Part shown: positions 39,052 through 45,312 of the stretch, piece by piece
Position numbering within the stretch: position 1 is the first letter of the stretch
Layout of the letters: each line of letters opens with the position of its first letter
Source: Longimycelium tulufanense
Lineage (GTDB): Bacteria > Actinomycetota > Actinomycetes > Mycobacteriales > Pseudonocardiaceae
Assembly: GCF_014645795.1 (NCBI RefSeq)
Contig: NZ_BMMK01000004.1
Location: 248,538-293,849, forward strand
DNA length: 45,312 nt
Direction of reading: 5' to 3'
Made by a program: the position numbers and the translations under genes
The notes under the pieces: model-generated
Database searches by the model: none
Seen by the model: the letters and a program-made list of their open reading frames with translations, nothing else
What the model was told of the DNA's origin: nothing

Positions 39052-39176
39052 GGGGAGGTGATCGCGGACAGTGATCAACATGTCACCAGCTAGTAAGATT
39101 TTCGACCATTTCGACCGCCACATACAGCAACAACCCTGCCGGAACCTAACCGCAATCCGCGCCTAAACTTGTGGCT

Positions 39177-39962
39177 ATGATCACCGTCCGACGACCGACC
39201 TTTAGTGACTTCCTCCGGCATCTACGTACCTCGGGAGAAGCCCAGGAAGTTCTCGGACAGCCGCCCAAACCCCGCCCCAGACTCAGCCGCACCCAGCTCG
39301 CCTCAACGGCGGCCATCAGCATCGGGTACCTCATCAAGCTGGAACAGGGGCACGCACAGAATCCTGCGGCGGAAGTTGTGGAGCGACTCGCGGACGCACT
39401 CCAGGCGACCCCGCTGGAGAGAGCGCACCTGCGAGACCTCGCGATCTACCCGCAGCTTCCCGAGCCCACGCCATCGCCCACCCGACTGACTCCGGCCGAT
39501 GTGGACACCGAACTCGTCGACAGCCACCTTCCGCACCTGGCGGGATATGTCGACGAATGCTGGAACGTGATCTACGCCAACGCCGAGTACAGCCGCATCT
39601 ACCGGCGGATCGACGCACCGGACATCGGCAACGTGCTCCTCTGGTTCTTCCAGGAGCCCCAGGCACGGCGGATCATGGTGGAGTGGGAAACCGAGGCGCG
39701 GCTCACGGTCTCGTGGTTCCGCGCCCACATGGCGAGGCGTCGGAACCCGCTGTTTGACGAAACCTTGCACACGCTGTCCCGCTGCCCGGAGTTCGTCACC
39801 ATGTGGAACCGTCAGGAAGTATCGATGGGGCGGCATCAGCGACACATGCTGGTGCGGGACCTGGACCGGGGTGAGGTACTGACCTTGCGCGCGGAGGTGT
39901 ACCCCACCCCGGACCCCACCCAGGCCCTCCAGCTCTACGTCGGGCTCCGGGTCAACGGGTAA
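39177..39962 (+). CDS. XRE-family regulator with MmyB-type ligand-binding domain
   Basis: A 261-residue regulator. Residues about 10-75 form a helix-turn-helix (LSRTQLASTAAISIGYLIKLEQGHAQNPAAEVVERLADALQ). The C-terminal domain 'LAGYVDECWNVIYANAEYSRIYRRID ... NVLLWFFQEPQARRIMVEWETEA ... CPEFVTMWNRQEV' is the MmyB-like ligand-binding fold. Such regulators normally control a neighbouring oxidoreductase or hydrolase; here an alpha/beta hydrolase is convergent, overlapping by 11 bases. ATG 39177 chosen over GTG 39171. Confidence 0.92.
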   Translation: MITVRRPTFSDFLRHLRTSGEAQEVLGQPPKPRPRLSRTQLASTAAISIGYLIKLEQGHAQNPAAEVVERLADALQATPLERAHLRDLAIYPQLPEPTPSPTRLTPADVDTELVDSHLPHLAGYVDECWNVIYANAEYSRIYRRIDAPDIGNVLLWFFQEPQARRIMVEWETEARLTVSWFRAHMARRRNPLFDETLHTLSRCPEFVTMWNRQEVSMGRHQRHMLVRDLDRGEVLTLRAEVYPTPDPTQALQLYVGLRVNG

Positions 39963-40749
39963 CGCGAACCGGCACCGCGCTGAGGAAGTCCACCAACACC
40001 CGGTTGGCCGCCTCCGCGTGCGTCAGCATCGGTGTATGGGCCGCACCCTTGATCACGTGGACCGGCGTCGCTCCGGGGAGCCGGTCAGCCAGCAGCTCCA
40101 TCCGGTCCCGGGGCAGCGACTGATCCTCACTACCCCACAGCAGCAGAGCCGGACAAGTGATCTCGGCGAGCCTCCCGCTGACGTCATCCCTTTCCAACAG
40201 GCAGTTCGCAGCCTGCCCGAGGGGCAGCGAGCGGTGCCGCCACCGCTCGCGCCACTCGTCGGCAGCCGGGTGCTCCCCGAGAATCTGACGCGACAACTGA
40301 ACCACCAGGTCGTCGATCGGGCCATGCTCGCGCAGCGCCGCGAACATCTGCCCATACCCCTCCTTATCGGCCGGGTGACAGGCGGTCGCCTCGGTGTCCG
40401 ACAAGATCAAGCCTTGGACACGCTCAGGCGCCAGCAGCGCGGTCCGCAATGCGGTAAACCCACCTTGTGACACACCGCCGACGACGGCCTGCTCGATCCC
40501 GAGGTGATCCATCACCGCGAGCGCGTCTCGGGCATGGTCCCAGTAGGTGTACGGGACCTCGGCATCCGGTGTTCCACCGTGCCCCCTGGCATCCCATGCG
40601 ATCACGCGCCACTGTGGTGACAGGGCCGCCATCTGGTGCTCAAACACCGAGCCATCCAGAAGAAACCCGTGACCGAGGATGACCGCCGGTCCGTCCCCAC
40701 CGGTGTCCTCGTAGGACAGACATCGACCATCAATGATTGCGGTTGGCAT
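39952..40749 (-). CDS. alpha/beta hydrolase
   Basis: A 265-residue serine hydrolase. The nucleophile elbow is GGVSQGG, the oxyanion region is GHGFLLDGSVF, the acid is Asp in LLWGSEDQSLP and the His is in IKGAAHTPMLTH. Residues about 140-190 form a cap domain. Family members include esterases, haloperoxidase-like and C-C hydrolases, and the substrate cannot be told. ATG start at 40749. It is convergent with the MmyB-type regulator and is host-like rather than phage-like. Confidence 0.92.
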   Translation of the reverse strand: MPTAIIDGRCLSYEDTGGDGPAVILGHGFLLDGSVFEHQMAALSPQWRVIAWDARGHGGTPDAEVPYTYWDHARDALAVMDHLGIEQAVVGGVSQGGFTALRTALLAPERVQGLILSDTEATACHPADKEGYGQMFAALREHGPIDDLVVQLSRQILGEHPAADEWRERWRHRSLPLGQAANCLLERDDVSGRLAEITCPALLLWGSEDQSLPRDRMELLADRLPGATPVHVIKGAAHTPMLTHAEAANRVLVDFLSAVPVRVTR

Positions 40750-40882
40750 CCTGCTCCTTGACTTCCAGAGCCGGCCCCAGCCGGCGTACGGACTGGCCTA
40801 GCTCCAAGCCCCCAGACCGTAACCTCACCCCGCGCAACACACCGCACTGCTGAGGACTGGCTCACATCCTCTAGCGGCGAAC

Positions 40883-41464
40883 TCATGCCTTCGCCGATCG
40901 CGGCTTCCGCATCGGCTTCGGCGCGGGCTCCGCTGCAGAGAACACGGGGACCGGCACCGCGGCCGGTCGGCGACGCGGACGCTTCGGCTCGACCGGGACG
41001 TGGCTCCTGGTCGCCTCCGACCCCACCGGGGCTTCCTTCTCCACTGGGGCGACAACCCGAAGCGTGGGACGACGGTTTTCCGTGGCTCGTCCGGGCGCTG
41101 ACTTCGGCAACTCCCGCACCCGGTGCCCAGGCCGGGCGGCCGTCCACGCCTCCATCACCTCCGACGAGATGCGACCCCGGTCCGACACCTTCAAGCCTTC
41201 CTTCCGTGCCCACTCACGGATCACCCGCTTCTGCTCGTGATCCATCACCGCGGGCCGCGTCCCGCTCTGCGCAAGCCGCCCCAACTTCCCCGTCATCCGT
41301 CGCGCATGGGGAATGAACGCGGCCAAGACCGCGTGAAGCCTTTCCGCATTCACGGCCGACAGATCGATCTCGTACACCACACCATCGAGACCAAATCTCA
41401 CAGTCTCGGTCGCCTCAGACCCATCGAGGTCATCAACAAGTTCCACCCTGATCTTCCGTGCCAT
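40883..41464 (-). CDS. Lsr2-family nucleoid protein with long basic tail (copy 1)
   Basis: A 193-residue protein. The Lsr2 N-terminal dimerisation domain (KIRVELVDDLDGSEATETVRFGLDGVVYEIDLS) is followed by the DNA-binding domain with VIREWARKEGLKVSDRGRIS, whose Arg-Gly-Arg enters the minor groove of AT-rich DNA. Where Lsr2 normally ends, this protein continues for some 80 residues of Pro/Arg/Lys-rich tail (PKRPRRRPAAVPV, KPMRKPRSAKA). ATG 41464 is preceded by GGGAGAGG. It lies 50 bases after the second copy and is probably co-transcribed with it. Confidence 0.9.
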   Translation of the reverse strand: MARKIRVELVDDLDGSEATETVRFGLDGVVYEIDLSAVNAERLHAVLAAFIPHARRMTGKLGRLAQSGTRPAVMDHEQKRVIREWARKEGLKVSDRGRISSEVMEAWTAARPGHRVRELPKSAPGRATENRRPTLRVVAPVEKEAPVGSEATRSHVPVEPKRPRRRPAAVPVPVFSAAEPAPKPMRKPRSAKA

Positions 41465-41514
41465 ACCTCTCCCTTCCTTCCAGAACTCGTAGCGGACCAC
41501 ACCTGGCGACCCAA

Positions 41515-41979
41515 CTACACCCGTCGACCACGGCGCTGCTCACCGACCCGGCGCTTGGCCGCACCCCGCTGCCGCTGAACCCTTCTCATCTTCGACTCCT
41601 GCACGGTCTTTCCCGCAGCCTGGCCGCCGCCTTCCCCGCCGTGTGCGTGACCGAGCGGAACCACCTGCGCTGACGCTTCCCGCTCATAGGCCAGCATCAC
41701 GTCCCGCGGGATACGTCCCCGATCCGAAACCTTCAAACCTCGCGAGCGAGCCCACGCCCGAACCTCCCGCTGATTGCCGCGATCCGGTGCAGACGAAACC
41801 TTACGGCCACCGAGACGGCGGGCCGCCGTCACGAACTCCGCCAACGCCGCCCGCAACGCGTCCGCGTGCTCCTCCGTCAGATCAATCTCATACATCTGGC
41901 CGTCCAGGCCAAACCTCACCGTCTCGTCGGCCTCCAACTCAGGGTTCAGGTCGTCGATCAGGACAACTTTGGTAGCCAT
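41515..41979 (-). CDS. Lsr2-family nucleoid protein (copy 2)
   Basis: A 154-residue protein: 'KVVLIDDLNPELEADETVRFGLDGQMYEIDLTEEHADALRAAL' then 'EVRAWARSRGLKVSDRGRIPRDVMLAYE' with the Arg-Gly-Arg minor-groove motif, and a basic end (MRRVQRQRGAAKRRVGEQRR). Only about half the residues agree with copy 1, so the pair is not a recent duplication. ATG 41979 has AAAGGAGA at good spacing. Lsr2 silences foreign AT-rich DNA; element-encoded copies may silence the element or compete with the host protein. Confidence 0.9.
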   Translation of the reverse strand: MATKVVLIDDLNPELEADETVRFGLDGQMYEIDLTEEHADALRAALAEFVTAARRLGGRKVSSAPDRGNQREVRAWARSRGLKVSDRGRIPRDVMLAYEREASAQVVPLGHAHGGEGGGQAAGKTVQESKMRRVQRQRGAAKRRVGEQRRGRRV

Positions 41980-42002
41980 TGCTCTCCTTTCGTTGGGACT
42001 AT

Positions 42003-42034
42003 GACGCTGCCCGGATAGACATCCGGGCAGCGTC
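42003..42034 (-). terminator. hairpin before the Lsr2 pair
   Basis: Perfect 14-bp arms GACGCTGCCCGGAT / ATCCGGGCAGCGTC with a 4-base loop. It lies 30 bases beyond the stop of the LPD29-like gene and about 24 bases upstream of the Lsr2 start, just before its AAAGGAGA. It may end the upstream message or act as a leader hairpin of the Lsr2 message. Confidence 0.65.
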
Positions 42035-42063
42035 GCTAGCTCAACGAGCGAGTGCCATCCGCC

Positions 42064-42774
42064 TTACCGGCGCGGAATGTGAATCCGTGGCTCGGTCTCG
42101 ACATGACCCCAGTAGTGGCGCTCGAAATAGTCGGTCATGGCGTCCGAGTTGTCGTAGTTGTATGCGTGGTAAATGGTCTCAACTTCGTGGTACAGCGCTG
42201 CCATGGCTGCCGTGGCAATCTTCCAACGCTCTTGTTCCCCGTAGAGCGGATGGGGCTCGACCGTCCAACCCCAAATCTCGGGAACGTTCTTGATCACCAG
42301 GTCGATAGATCCACCACCCGAGTAGTACCGCGTCCGCACGCTGTACTTGATCTGTTCCGGGGCGTCGGCAATCGGATCCGGCACGGCAAGCACGGCAGGA
42401 TCATCAACACTTTGCCCGATCTTCCGCGCCAGCTTTAGATCGGCCCGGATGAGCCTTGCGATCTCTGTCAGCGTCAGGTTCCTGGCCTGCTCGTACTTGC
42501 TGCCCTTCCACGCACCCGGGTTGTAGAGACGCCCAGTCGGCCAAGCCTTTTCGTGCTTCTCGCGTTGGTCGTTGATCCGCTTCAGCGCACGACGTGCGGC
42601 GTCCCGTTCCTCCTCGCTGGTTCTCTGATGCTCGATCAGAGCAAGAAGCGCCTTGATCTTTGCTTGCATCCGTTCATTCATGGGCACCGGAATCATGCCT
42701 TTCTCATCGAAGTATCGAGGGTTGGTGCGCCCCTCGGGCCGCTCCGGAAGGGCCTTATCTCTCCGTACGGTCAT
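42064..42774 (-). CDS. protein with LPD29-like domain
   Basis: A 236-residue protein. The first half is helical and charged (ERMQAKIKALLALIEHQRTSEEERDAARRALKRINDQREK). The second half, 'LTEIARLIRADLKLARK ... IKYSVRTRYYSGGGSIDLVIKN', then 'YHAYNYDNSDAMTDYFERHYW', follows the pattern I know for LPD29 (large polyvalent protein associated) domains of phages and mobile elements: a helix, K-x-S-V-R, S-G-G-x-S-I and Y-N-Y-D-x-S-D. Biochemical role unknown. ATG 42774 is chosen over the TTG-type start at 42807 because the latter lies deeper in the neighbouring gene. Confidence 0.7.
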   Translation of the reverse strand: MTVRRDKALPERPEGRTNPRYFDEKGMIPVPMNERMQAKIKALLALIEHQRTSEEERDAARRALKRINDQREKHEKAWPTGRLYNPGAWKGSKYEQARNLTLTEIARLIRADLKLARKIGQSVDDPAVLAVPDPIADAPEQIKYSVRTRYYSGGGSIDLVIKNVPEIWGWTVEPHPLYGEQERWKIATAAMAALYHEVETIYHAYNYDNSDAMTDYFERHYWGHVETEPRIHIPRR

Positions 42775-43186
42775 GCAGACGAAGAGCGCTGGTACCTCTT
42801 CCCCCAATTAGCTCGCTAAACCGGCTGTCGCTTGACGAGACGAAGCAACCACCGAACATGAATTGTGAGAACCACCGCTTGTACTCGTTGGCGTCGACCG
42901 CATGGTTGCCGTGCTCATCCATGATTCGACACCAGACGTCCGGGACCGGAACCAGGAACTGATTTCCACACGACCAGCGAACGAGCCAAGACCCCGGAGC
43001 ATCATCGCTCGGAGAAAACACACGCGAGTATCGATCCAGCGGGTAGGGCTTGCCGTACTCTCCCCAGTTGTCACGGTAGATAACGTGGGTCAGCGTGACG
43101 GAGTCCACCCGAGATGAAACTCCGCCGTTCGAGTACGATGCGCCTTGATGCTTATACACGCCGAGAAGAAGTCCGCGACAGGTCAC
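42755..43186 (-). CDS. hypothetical protein of the mobile region
   Basis: A 143-residue soluble protein (TCRGLLLGVYKHQGASYSNGGVSSRVDSVTLTHVIYRD...). It starts at GTG 43186 after AAAGGG and overlaps the LPD29-like gene by 20 bases. It has many aromatic residues and strands, and a Cys-rich part (SQFMFGGCFVSSSDS). No family recognised. A conserved hairpin (43241-43266) sits about 55 bases upstream of the start. Confidence 0.6.
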   Translation of the reverse strand: MTCRGLLLGVYKHQGASYSNGGVSSRVDSVTLTHVIYRDNWGEYGKPYPLDRYSRVFSPSDDAPGSWLVRWSCGNQFLVPVPDVWCRIMDEHGNHAVDANEYKRWFSQFMFGGCFVSSSDSRFSELIGGRGTSALRLHDRTER

Positions 43187-43240
43187 AGCATGAACCCTTT
43201 CCCAATGGCTTACCTATTTTCCCGCGTTGAGCTGGGATGG

Positions 43241-43266
43241 GTGAGCAGGTGCAACGACCTGCTCAC
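43241..43266 (-). repeat. conserved hairpin element A
   Basis: A 10-bp stem GTGAGCAGGT / ACCTGCTCAC around the loop GCAACG. It shares flanks with element B at 44273: GGGATGG before and GGCAACCAC(G/A)CTCAAG after, while the stem sequence differs by paired changes. It lies between the 58-residue gene and the 43186 gene, so it may be a terminator, a leader structure or a protein site. Confidence 0.7.
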
Positions 43267-43319
43267 GGCAACCACGCTCAAGGCTCTCGAAAAGAAACAA
43301 CGACTCCGTTGCTAATTGG

Positions 43320-43496
43320 CTAGTTGTCCAAGCACTCCACGTGAATGACGGACTGCTTCAGCACATCGAAAAAATGCCTGTTCTTATCGTCCATCACCAA
43401 GTCGAACCCTTCATGTCTCGCGGAACGCTCGTCGGGCATCTCAACGTCGACCGCGTAAAGCTCCTCTTGCACCACGAAGACCCGGTAACGGGGCAT
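43320..43496 (-). CDS. small hypothetical protein, 58 residues
   Basis: An open frame from ATG 43496 to TAG 43320-43322, encoding MPRYRVFVVQEELYAVDVEM and continuing to HVECLDN. It follows the upstream gene by only three bases (TGA-ATA-ATG), has normal amino-acid composition with alternating strands and helices, and is in line with the operon. The pattern R-Y-R-V-F-V near the start is typical of small alpha/beta phage proteins. No family recognised. Confidence 0.6.
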   Translation of the reverse strand: MPRYRVFVVQEELYAVDVEMPDERSARHEGFDLVMDDKNRHFFDVLKQSVIHVECLDN

Positions 43497-43499
43497 TAT

Positions 43500-43742
43500 T
43501 CACGCCTCCACGAAGAAGTAGTAGGTACGGGGGTTCGAGTCGTAGTTGACAAAGATCCCCGACTCACTCAACAGAATCGGACTGGAGAACGGCGTACCAT
43601 CCTCATTCAGAATCTGCGCCGTTCGGTCCAACACCTGTACCCGTCGAACCTGCCCGGCCACCCGCAGGTGCATGCACACTTCCGAATGCGGAAGCCTGAT
43701 ACTGATAATTTCCCCATCCCTCGCAACACGCTTCACGTACAA
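43500..43742 (-). CDS. small hypothetical protein
   Basis: About 80 residues of strand-rich protein (YVKRVARDGEIISIRLPHSEVCMHLRVAGQVRRVQVLDRTAQILNEDGTPFSSPILLSES). The frame is open up to 43826, but an inverted repeat (43777-43815) crosses that part, so I place the start at TTG 43742, eight bases after GGAAGG. GTG 43736 is also possible. The short repeated strands suggest a small barrel. Function unknown. Confidence 0.55.
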   Translation of the reverse strand: MYVKRVARDGEIISIRLPHSEVCMHLRVAGQVRRVQVLDRTAQILNEDGTPFSSPILLSESGIFVNYDSNPRTYYFFVEA

Positions 43743-43776
43743 GGCGCCATACCTTCCAGTAATCGGCTTGATTCCC

Positions 43777-43815
43777 CCACTCCTCCGCCCCTGCCTAGAA
43801 ACAGGGGCGGAGTGG
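43777..43815 (-). terminator. hairpin between the 43839 and 43742 genes
   Basis: Arms CCACTCC-TCC-GCCCCTG (43777-43793) and CAGGGGCGGAGTGG (43802-43815), 14 bp with a 3-base bulge and 8-base loop. On the minus strand the second arm contains GGAGGAG, so the hairpin could either end the upstream transcript or hide a ribosome binding site. Confidence 0.5.
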
Positions 43816-43838
43816 TCAAGGATCAATCTCGTGTGGCC

Positions 43839-44237
43839 TTACCAGCCCAGGTACGGGCCGAAGTACTTCGCCGGAACATCCCCGAATCGCTCCGGCAAAT
43901 CTTCCGGACCACTGTCGTTATGGAGCCAATAGAAGTGGGCAATCATGTCCGTTGCAACCTCACGTTGCGTCGGTGTCGCATATGCTCGAATGGTTAAATC
44001 GCCTTCGACGTACGTCGCAACCCCGTACACTTCATCGCCGTTGTAGTGAAGAACGATCACGTGCGGCCACGAGCCGAGATTCCAACCCTTTGAGCCCCAC
44101 AGCGGCACGACGAACCAGCCCGAACCTGACTCCTCGACCGCGTCCATCCAGTCGTACCCATAGCGTCCGATCTCCCACGAGATTGGCAGCTTGGGCAGCT
44201 TTTGGACGAGCTTGCTAATCTTCGCTTCGTCGCTCAC
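43839..44237 (-). CDS. hypothetical protein of the mobile region
   Basis: A 132-residue soluble protein (SDEAKISKLVQKLPKLPISWEIGRYGYDWMDAVEESGSGWFVVPLW...). It is rich in Trp and Tyr and has an alternating strand pattern; the end 'DMIAHFYWLHNDSGPEDLPERFGDVPAKYF' is helical. GTG 44237 is preceded by AGAAAGGA. No known family. Hairpin element B lies 36 bases upstream of the start. Confidence 0.65.
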   Translation of the reverse strand: MSDEAKISKLVQKLPKLPISWEIGRYGYDWMDAVEESGSGWFVVPLWGSKGWNLGSWPHVIVLHYNGDEVYGVATYVEGDLTIRAYATPTQREVATDMIAHFYWLHNDSGPEDLPERFGDVPAKYFGPYLGW

Positions 44238-44272
44238 TGCACCATTCCTTTCTGTTGGCTGAGCGGGGATGG

Positions 44273-44297
44273 ATGGGCACGTGCACGACGTGCCCAT
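44273..44297 (-). repeat. conserved hairpin element B
   Basis: A 10-bp stem ATGGGCACGT / ACGTGCCCAT around the loop GCACG, with flanks like those of element A (GGGATGG upstream, GGCAACCACACTCAAG downstream on the plus strand). Three stem positions differ from element A, each by a compensating pair change. Confidence 0.7.
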
Positions 44298-44375
44298 GGC
44301 AACCACACTCAAGCCCCTAGATGGCGGGCAGAAGACACAGCATCTGGACCGTGCCTCACGGCGTATCGCGGCGGT

Positions 44376-44612
44376 TCAAGCCTCAATATAGGAACGCGCT
44401 ACCTTCTCAAACTCGTGAAAGCTCTTGGGTGGCTTGTCCATGTACCGGGATGGATCAAGCACCGACATCGTCCTCCACTCTCCGGTATCCTTACGTTGGA
44501 TACCAAAGAACAGCGAGGTGGTTCCGCGCGAATTGATAAGCTGATACAGGTTCTCGCTTTCACCTGCGACCCATTCGACTGCAAAGGCGGCAGGTGTGCT
44601 GACGTTTCTCAT
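44376..44612 (-). CDS. small hypothetical protein
   Basis: A 78-residue protein (RNVSTPAAFAVEWVAGESENLYQLINSRGTTSLFFGIQRKDTGEWRTMSVLDPSRYMDKPPKSFHEFEKVARSYIEA). It starts at ATG 44612, six bases after the upstream stop, and is followed by element B. It has mixed strands and a C-terminal helix. No family recognised. Confidence 0.6.
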   Translation of the reverse strand: MRNVSTPAAFAVEWVAGESENLYQLINSRGTTSLFFGIQRKDTGEWRTMSVLDPSRYMDKPPKSFHEFEKVARSYIEA

Positions 44613-44618
44613 TGCGTG

Positions 44619-44849
44619 TCAGAACCCCTCAACACCTAGAGTCTCGGCGATGGACGAGAAGAGGTCTTCCGCGCGATCCTGGTACTCAGGATCGAAATCA
44701 TTCCATCCTACGAATCCAACGGCCGTCGACAGAGCGACCAAGAGCGCGCCCATGTCTCTAGGAGAGAGGGACGTATCGTAGGACTCGCCACCCTCAATCA
44801 ACTTTTCGAGCATCGCGTTGACCATGACGCGAGTACCCATGGTATACAT
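44619..44849 (-). CDS. small hypothetical protein
   Basis: A 76-residue mainly helical acidic protein (YTMGTRVMVNAMLEKLIEGGESYDTSLSPRDMGALLVALSTAVGFVG...). ATG 44849 has GGAGG eight bases upstream; the ATG at 44855 is too close to that site. The next gene starts six bases after the stop. No family recognised. Confidence 0.6.
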   Translation of the reverse strand: MYTMGTRVMVNAMLEKLIEGGESYDTSLSPRDMGALLVALSTAVGFVGWNDFDPEYQDRAEDLFSSIAETLGVEGF

Positions 44850-44930
44850 TCTCATTCCCTCCGCCTAACTCCGTTTGGTACTGATCCCTCATTCAGCGCC
44901 ACGGGTGAGCCGTGACGCCTAGATCAGAGA

Positions 44931-45173
44931 TCAAAACTTGTCCGCGAATGCCCGAAACCGGTTCCCGTGCTCGGAGCTTCCACACCCCTCGCAGGAACTC
45001 ATGCAATAACCAAAGTCATCGCTACCCGGAATCAGGTGATACCCCTGCCACCTCTTCGCCATGCCTTGTCCAGCCTTATCGGCAGCGTCCGTGCCGTCCA
45101 CATACTCACCATTAGCGAGAAGGTGAATGCAGACTTCGCACACCATTAGCTCAATGAATTCCGACACTGTCAC
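44931..45173 (-). CDS. small Cys-rich hypothetical protein
   Basis: An 80-residue protein (TVSEFIELMVCEVCIHLLANGEYVDGTDAADKAGQGMAKRW ... GYCMSSCEGCGSSEHGNRFRAF). Two Cys pairs (CEVC, CMSSCEGC) suggest a zinc site. The middle A-D-K-A-G-Q-G-M part is typical of short actinophage proteins. Starts at GTG 45173 (or 45167), overlapping the stop of a tiny upstream frame by four bases (GTGA). Confidence 0.65.
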   Translation of the reverse strand: MTVSEFIELMVCEVCIHLLANGEYVDGTDAADKAGQGMAKRWQGYHLIPGSDDFGYCMSSCEGCGSSEHGNRFRAFADKF

Positions 45174-45247
45174 ACCTCCACAAGCTCGCAAGCATCGTCC
45201 CGCTGGCACTCGCCATTGCCGATTTCACAATCGGCTTCCCCGCACAA
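45170..45247 (-). CDS. possible 25-residue Cys-rich microprotein
   Basis: A TTG-started frame encoding MCGEADCEIGNGECQRDDAC followed by ELVEV. Four Cys are spaced 5, 7 and 6 residues apart, a pattern that could bind zinc. It lies in the same frame as the partial gene to its right, after that gene's TAA, and its TGA overlaps the next GTG start, which supports translation. No clear ribosome binding site. Confidence 0.3.
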   Translation of the reverse strand: MCGEADCEIGNGECQRDDACELVEV

Positions 45248-45253
45248 AGAGGC

Positions 45254-45312
45254 TTATTCAGCGAGGGAGTAGAAGTGTAGGGCGATCACGGCTGAGATGG
45301 TTTCGGGGAAGG
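45254..45312 (-). CDS. 3' end of a gene running off the window
   Basis: The last codons of a leftward gene are visible: FPETISAVIALHFYSLAE, ending with TAA at 45254-45256. The composition looks like real protein and it fits the leftward run of small genes. Too short to identify. Confidence 0.5.
   Translation of the reverse strand, partial: FPETISAVIALHFYSLAE

Larger units (their letters stand above)
38804..39176. other. divergent regulatory region between repressor and XRE regulator
   Basis: About 370 bases with no gene. From left to right: the repressor's ribosome binding site, the repressor promoter (38831-38859) with an overlapping operator-like site, a candidate rightward promoter (38993-39019), a perfect 16-bp palindrome (39017-39051), and a short tandem TTTCGACC repeat (about 39097-39115) before the XRE gene. 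Confidence 0.7.

Noticed and set aside
44273-44312. CTCAAG beside the two hairpins as repressor sites
   Set aside because: The central bases do not fit the TCAAG 13-mer consensus; the similarity is limited to six bases.

Overview
This window looks like chromosomal DNA of a high-GC actinomycete. A Pseudonocardiales host is my inference, from the CGT tRNA-Thr, the actinobacterial topA / hppA / Tad neighbourhood, Lsr2, frequent GTG starts and strong GC bias. It falls into a conserved half (about 1 to 22.4 kb) and an accessory half (about 22.4 kb to the right edge).

Conserved half: a D-2-hydroxyacid dehydrogenase, two small PH-like proteins, an F420-type flavin reductase-fold protein, tRNA-Thr(CGT) with an intrinsic terminator, a secreted membrane-anchored protein, an SDR oxidoreductase whose catalytic Tyr is replaced by Cys, holB overlapping an MFS transporter fused to a degenerate thymidylate-kinase domain, topA, a lipoprotein, the proton-pumping pyrophosphatase hppA, a DEAD/DEAH helicase with a C-terminal Cys cluster, a Prim-Pol-domain protein and the distal end of a Tad pilus cluster (TadG-like, TadE-like and a truncated DUF4244 pilin). 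The Tad cluster is cut at about 22,440, where the accessory region begins.

Accessory half, left to right: (i) 22.7-24.0 kb, a three-gene overlapping cassette of a small helical protein, an SCP1.201/DddA-like cytosine deaminase and an Imm1-type immunity protein; (ii) 24.1-29.4 kb, a fused sugar epimerase-aminotransferase, two NUDIX hydrolases, small cargo proteins and a divergent XRE-TPR regulator; (iii) 29.6-38.8 kb, a long leftward operon whose gene content and order match the right arm of L5-like (cluster A) actinophages: repressor, Cas4/RecB-like nuclease, a broken Bro-N antirepressor, DnaB-like helicase, endonuclease VII, a primase in two overlapping genes, a metallophosphoesterase, a sigma-like protein and a family A DNA polymerase; (iv) 39.2-40.7 kb, a MmyB-type XRE regulator and an alpha/beta hydrolase; (v) 40.9-45.3 kb, two tandem Lsr2 genes and a run of small leftward ORFs of lower GC, with conserved hairpins between them.

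No capsid, tail, terminase or integrase gene is visible, so the phage-like part is an early-region-only remnant or a satellite-like element. Three 13-base asymmetric sites ending in TCAAG, one of them over the -35 box of the repressor promoter, resemble L5-type operator/stoperator sites and suggest that the repressor still has targets here. The strongest leads are the deaminase cassette, the repressor/stoperator network in an element without structural genes, and two covarying hairpins at 43.2 and 44.3 kb.
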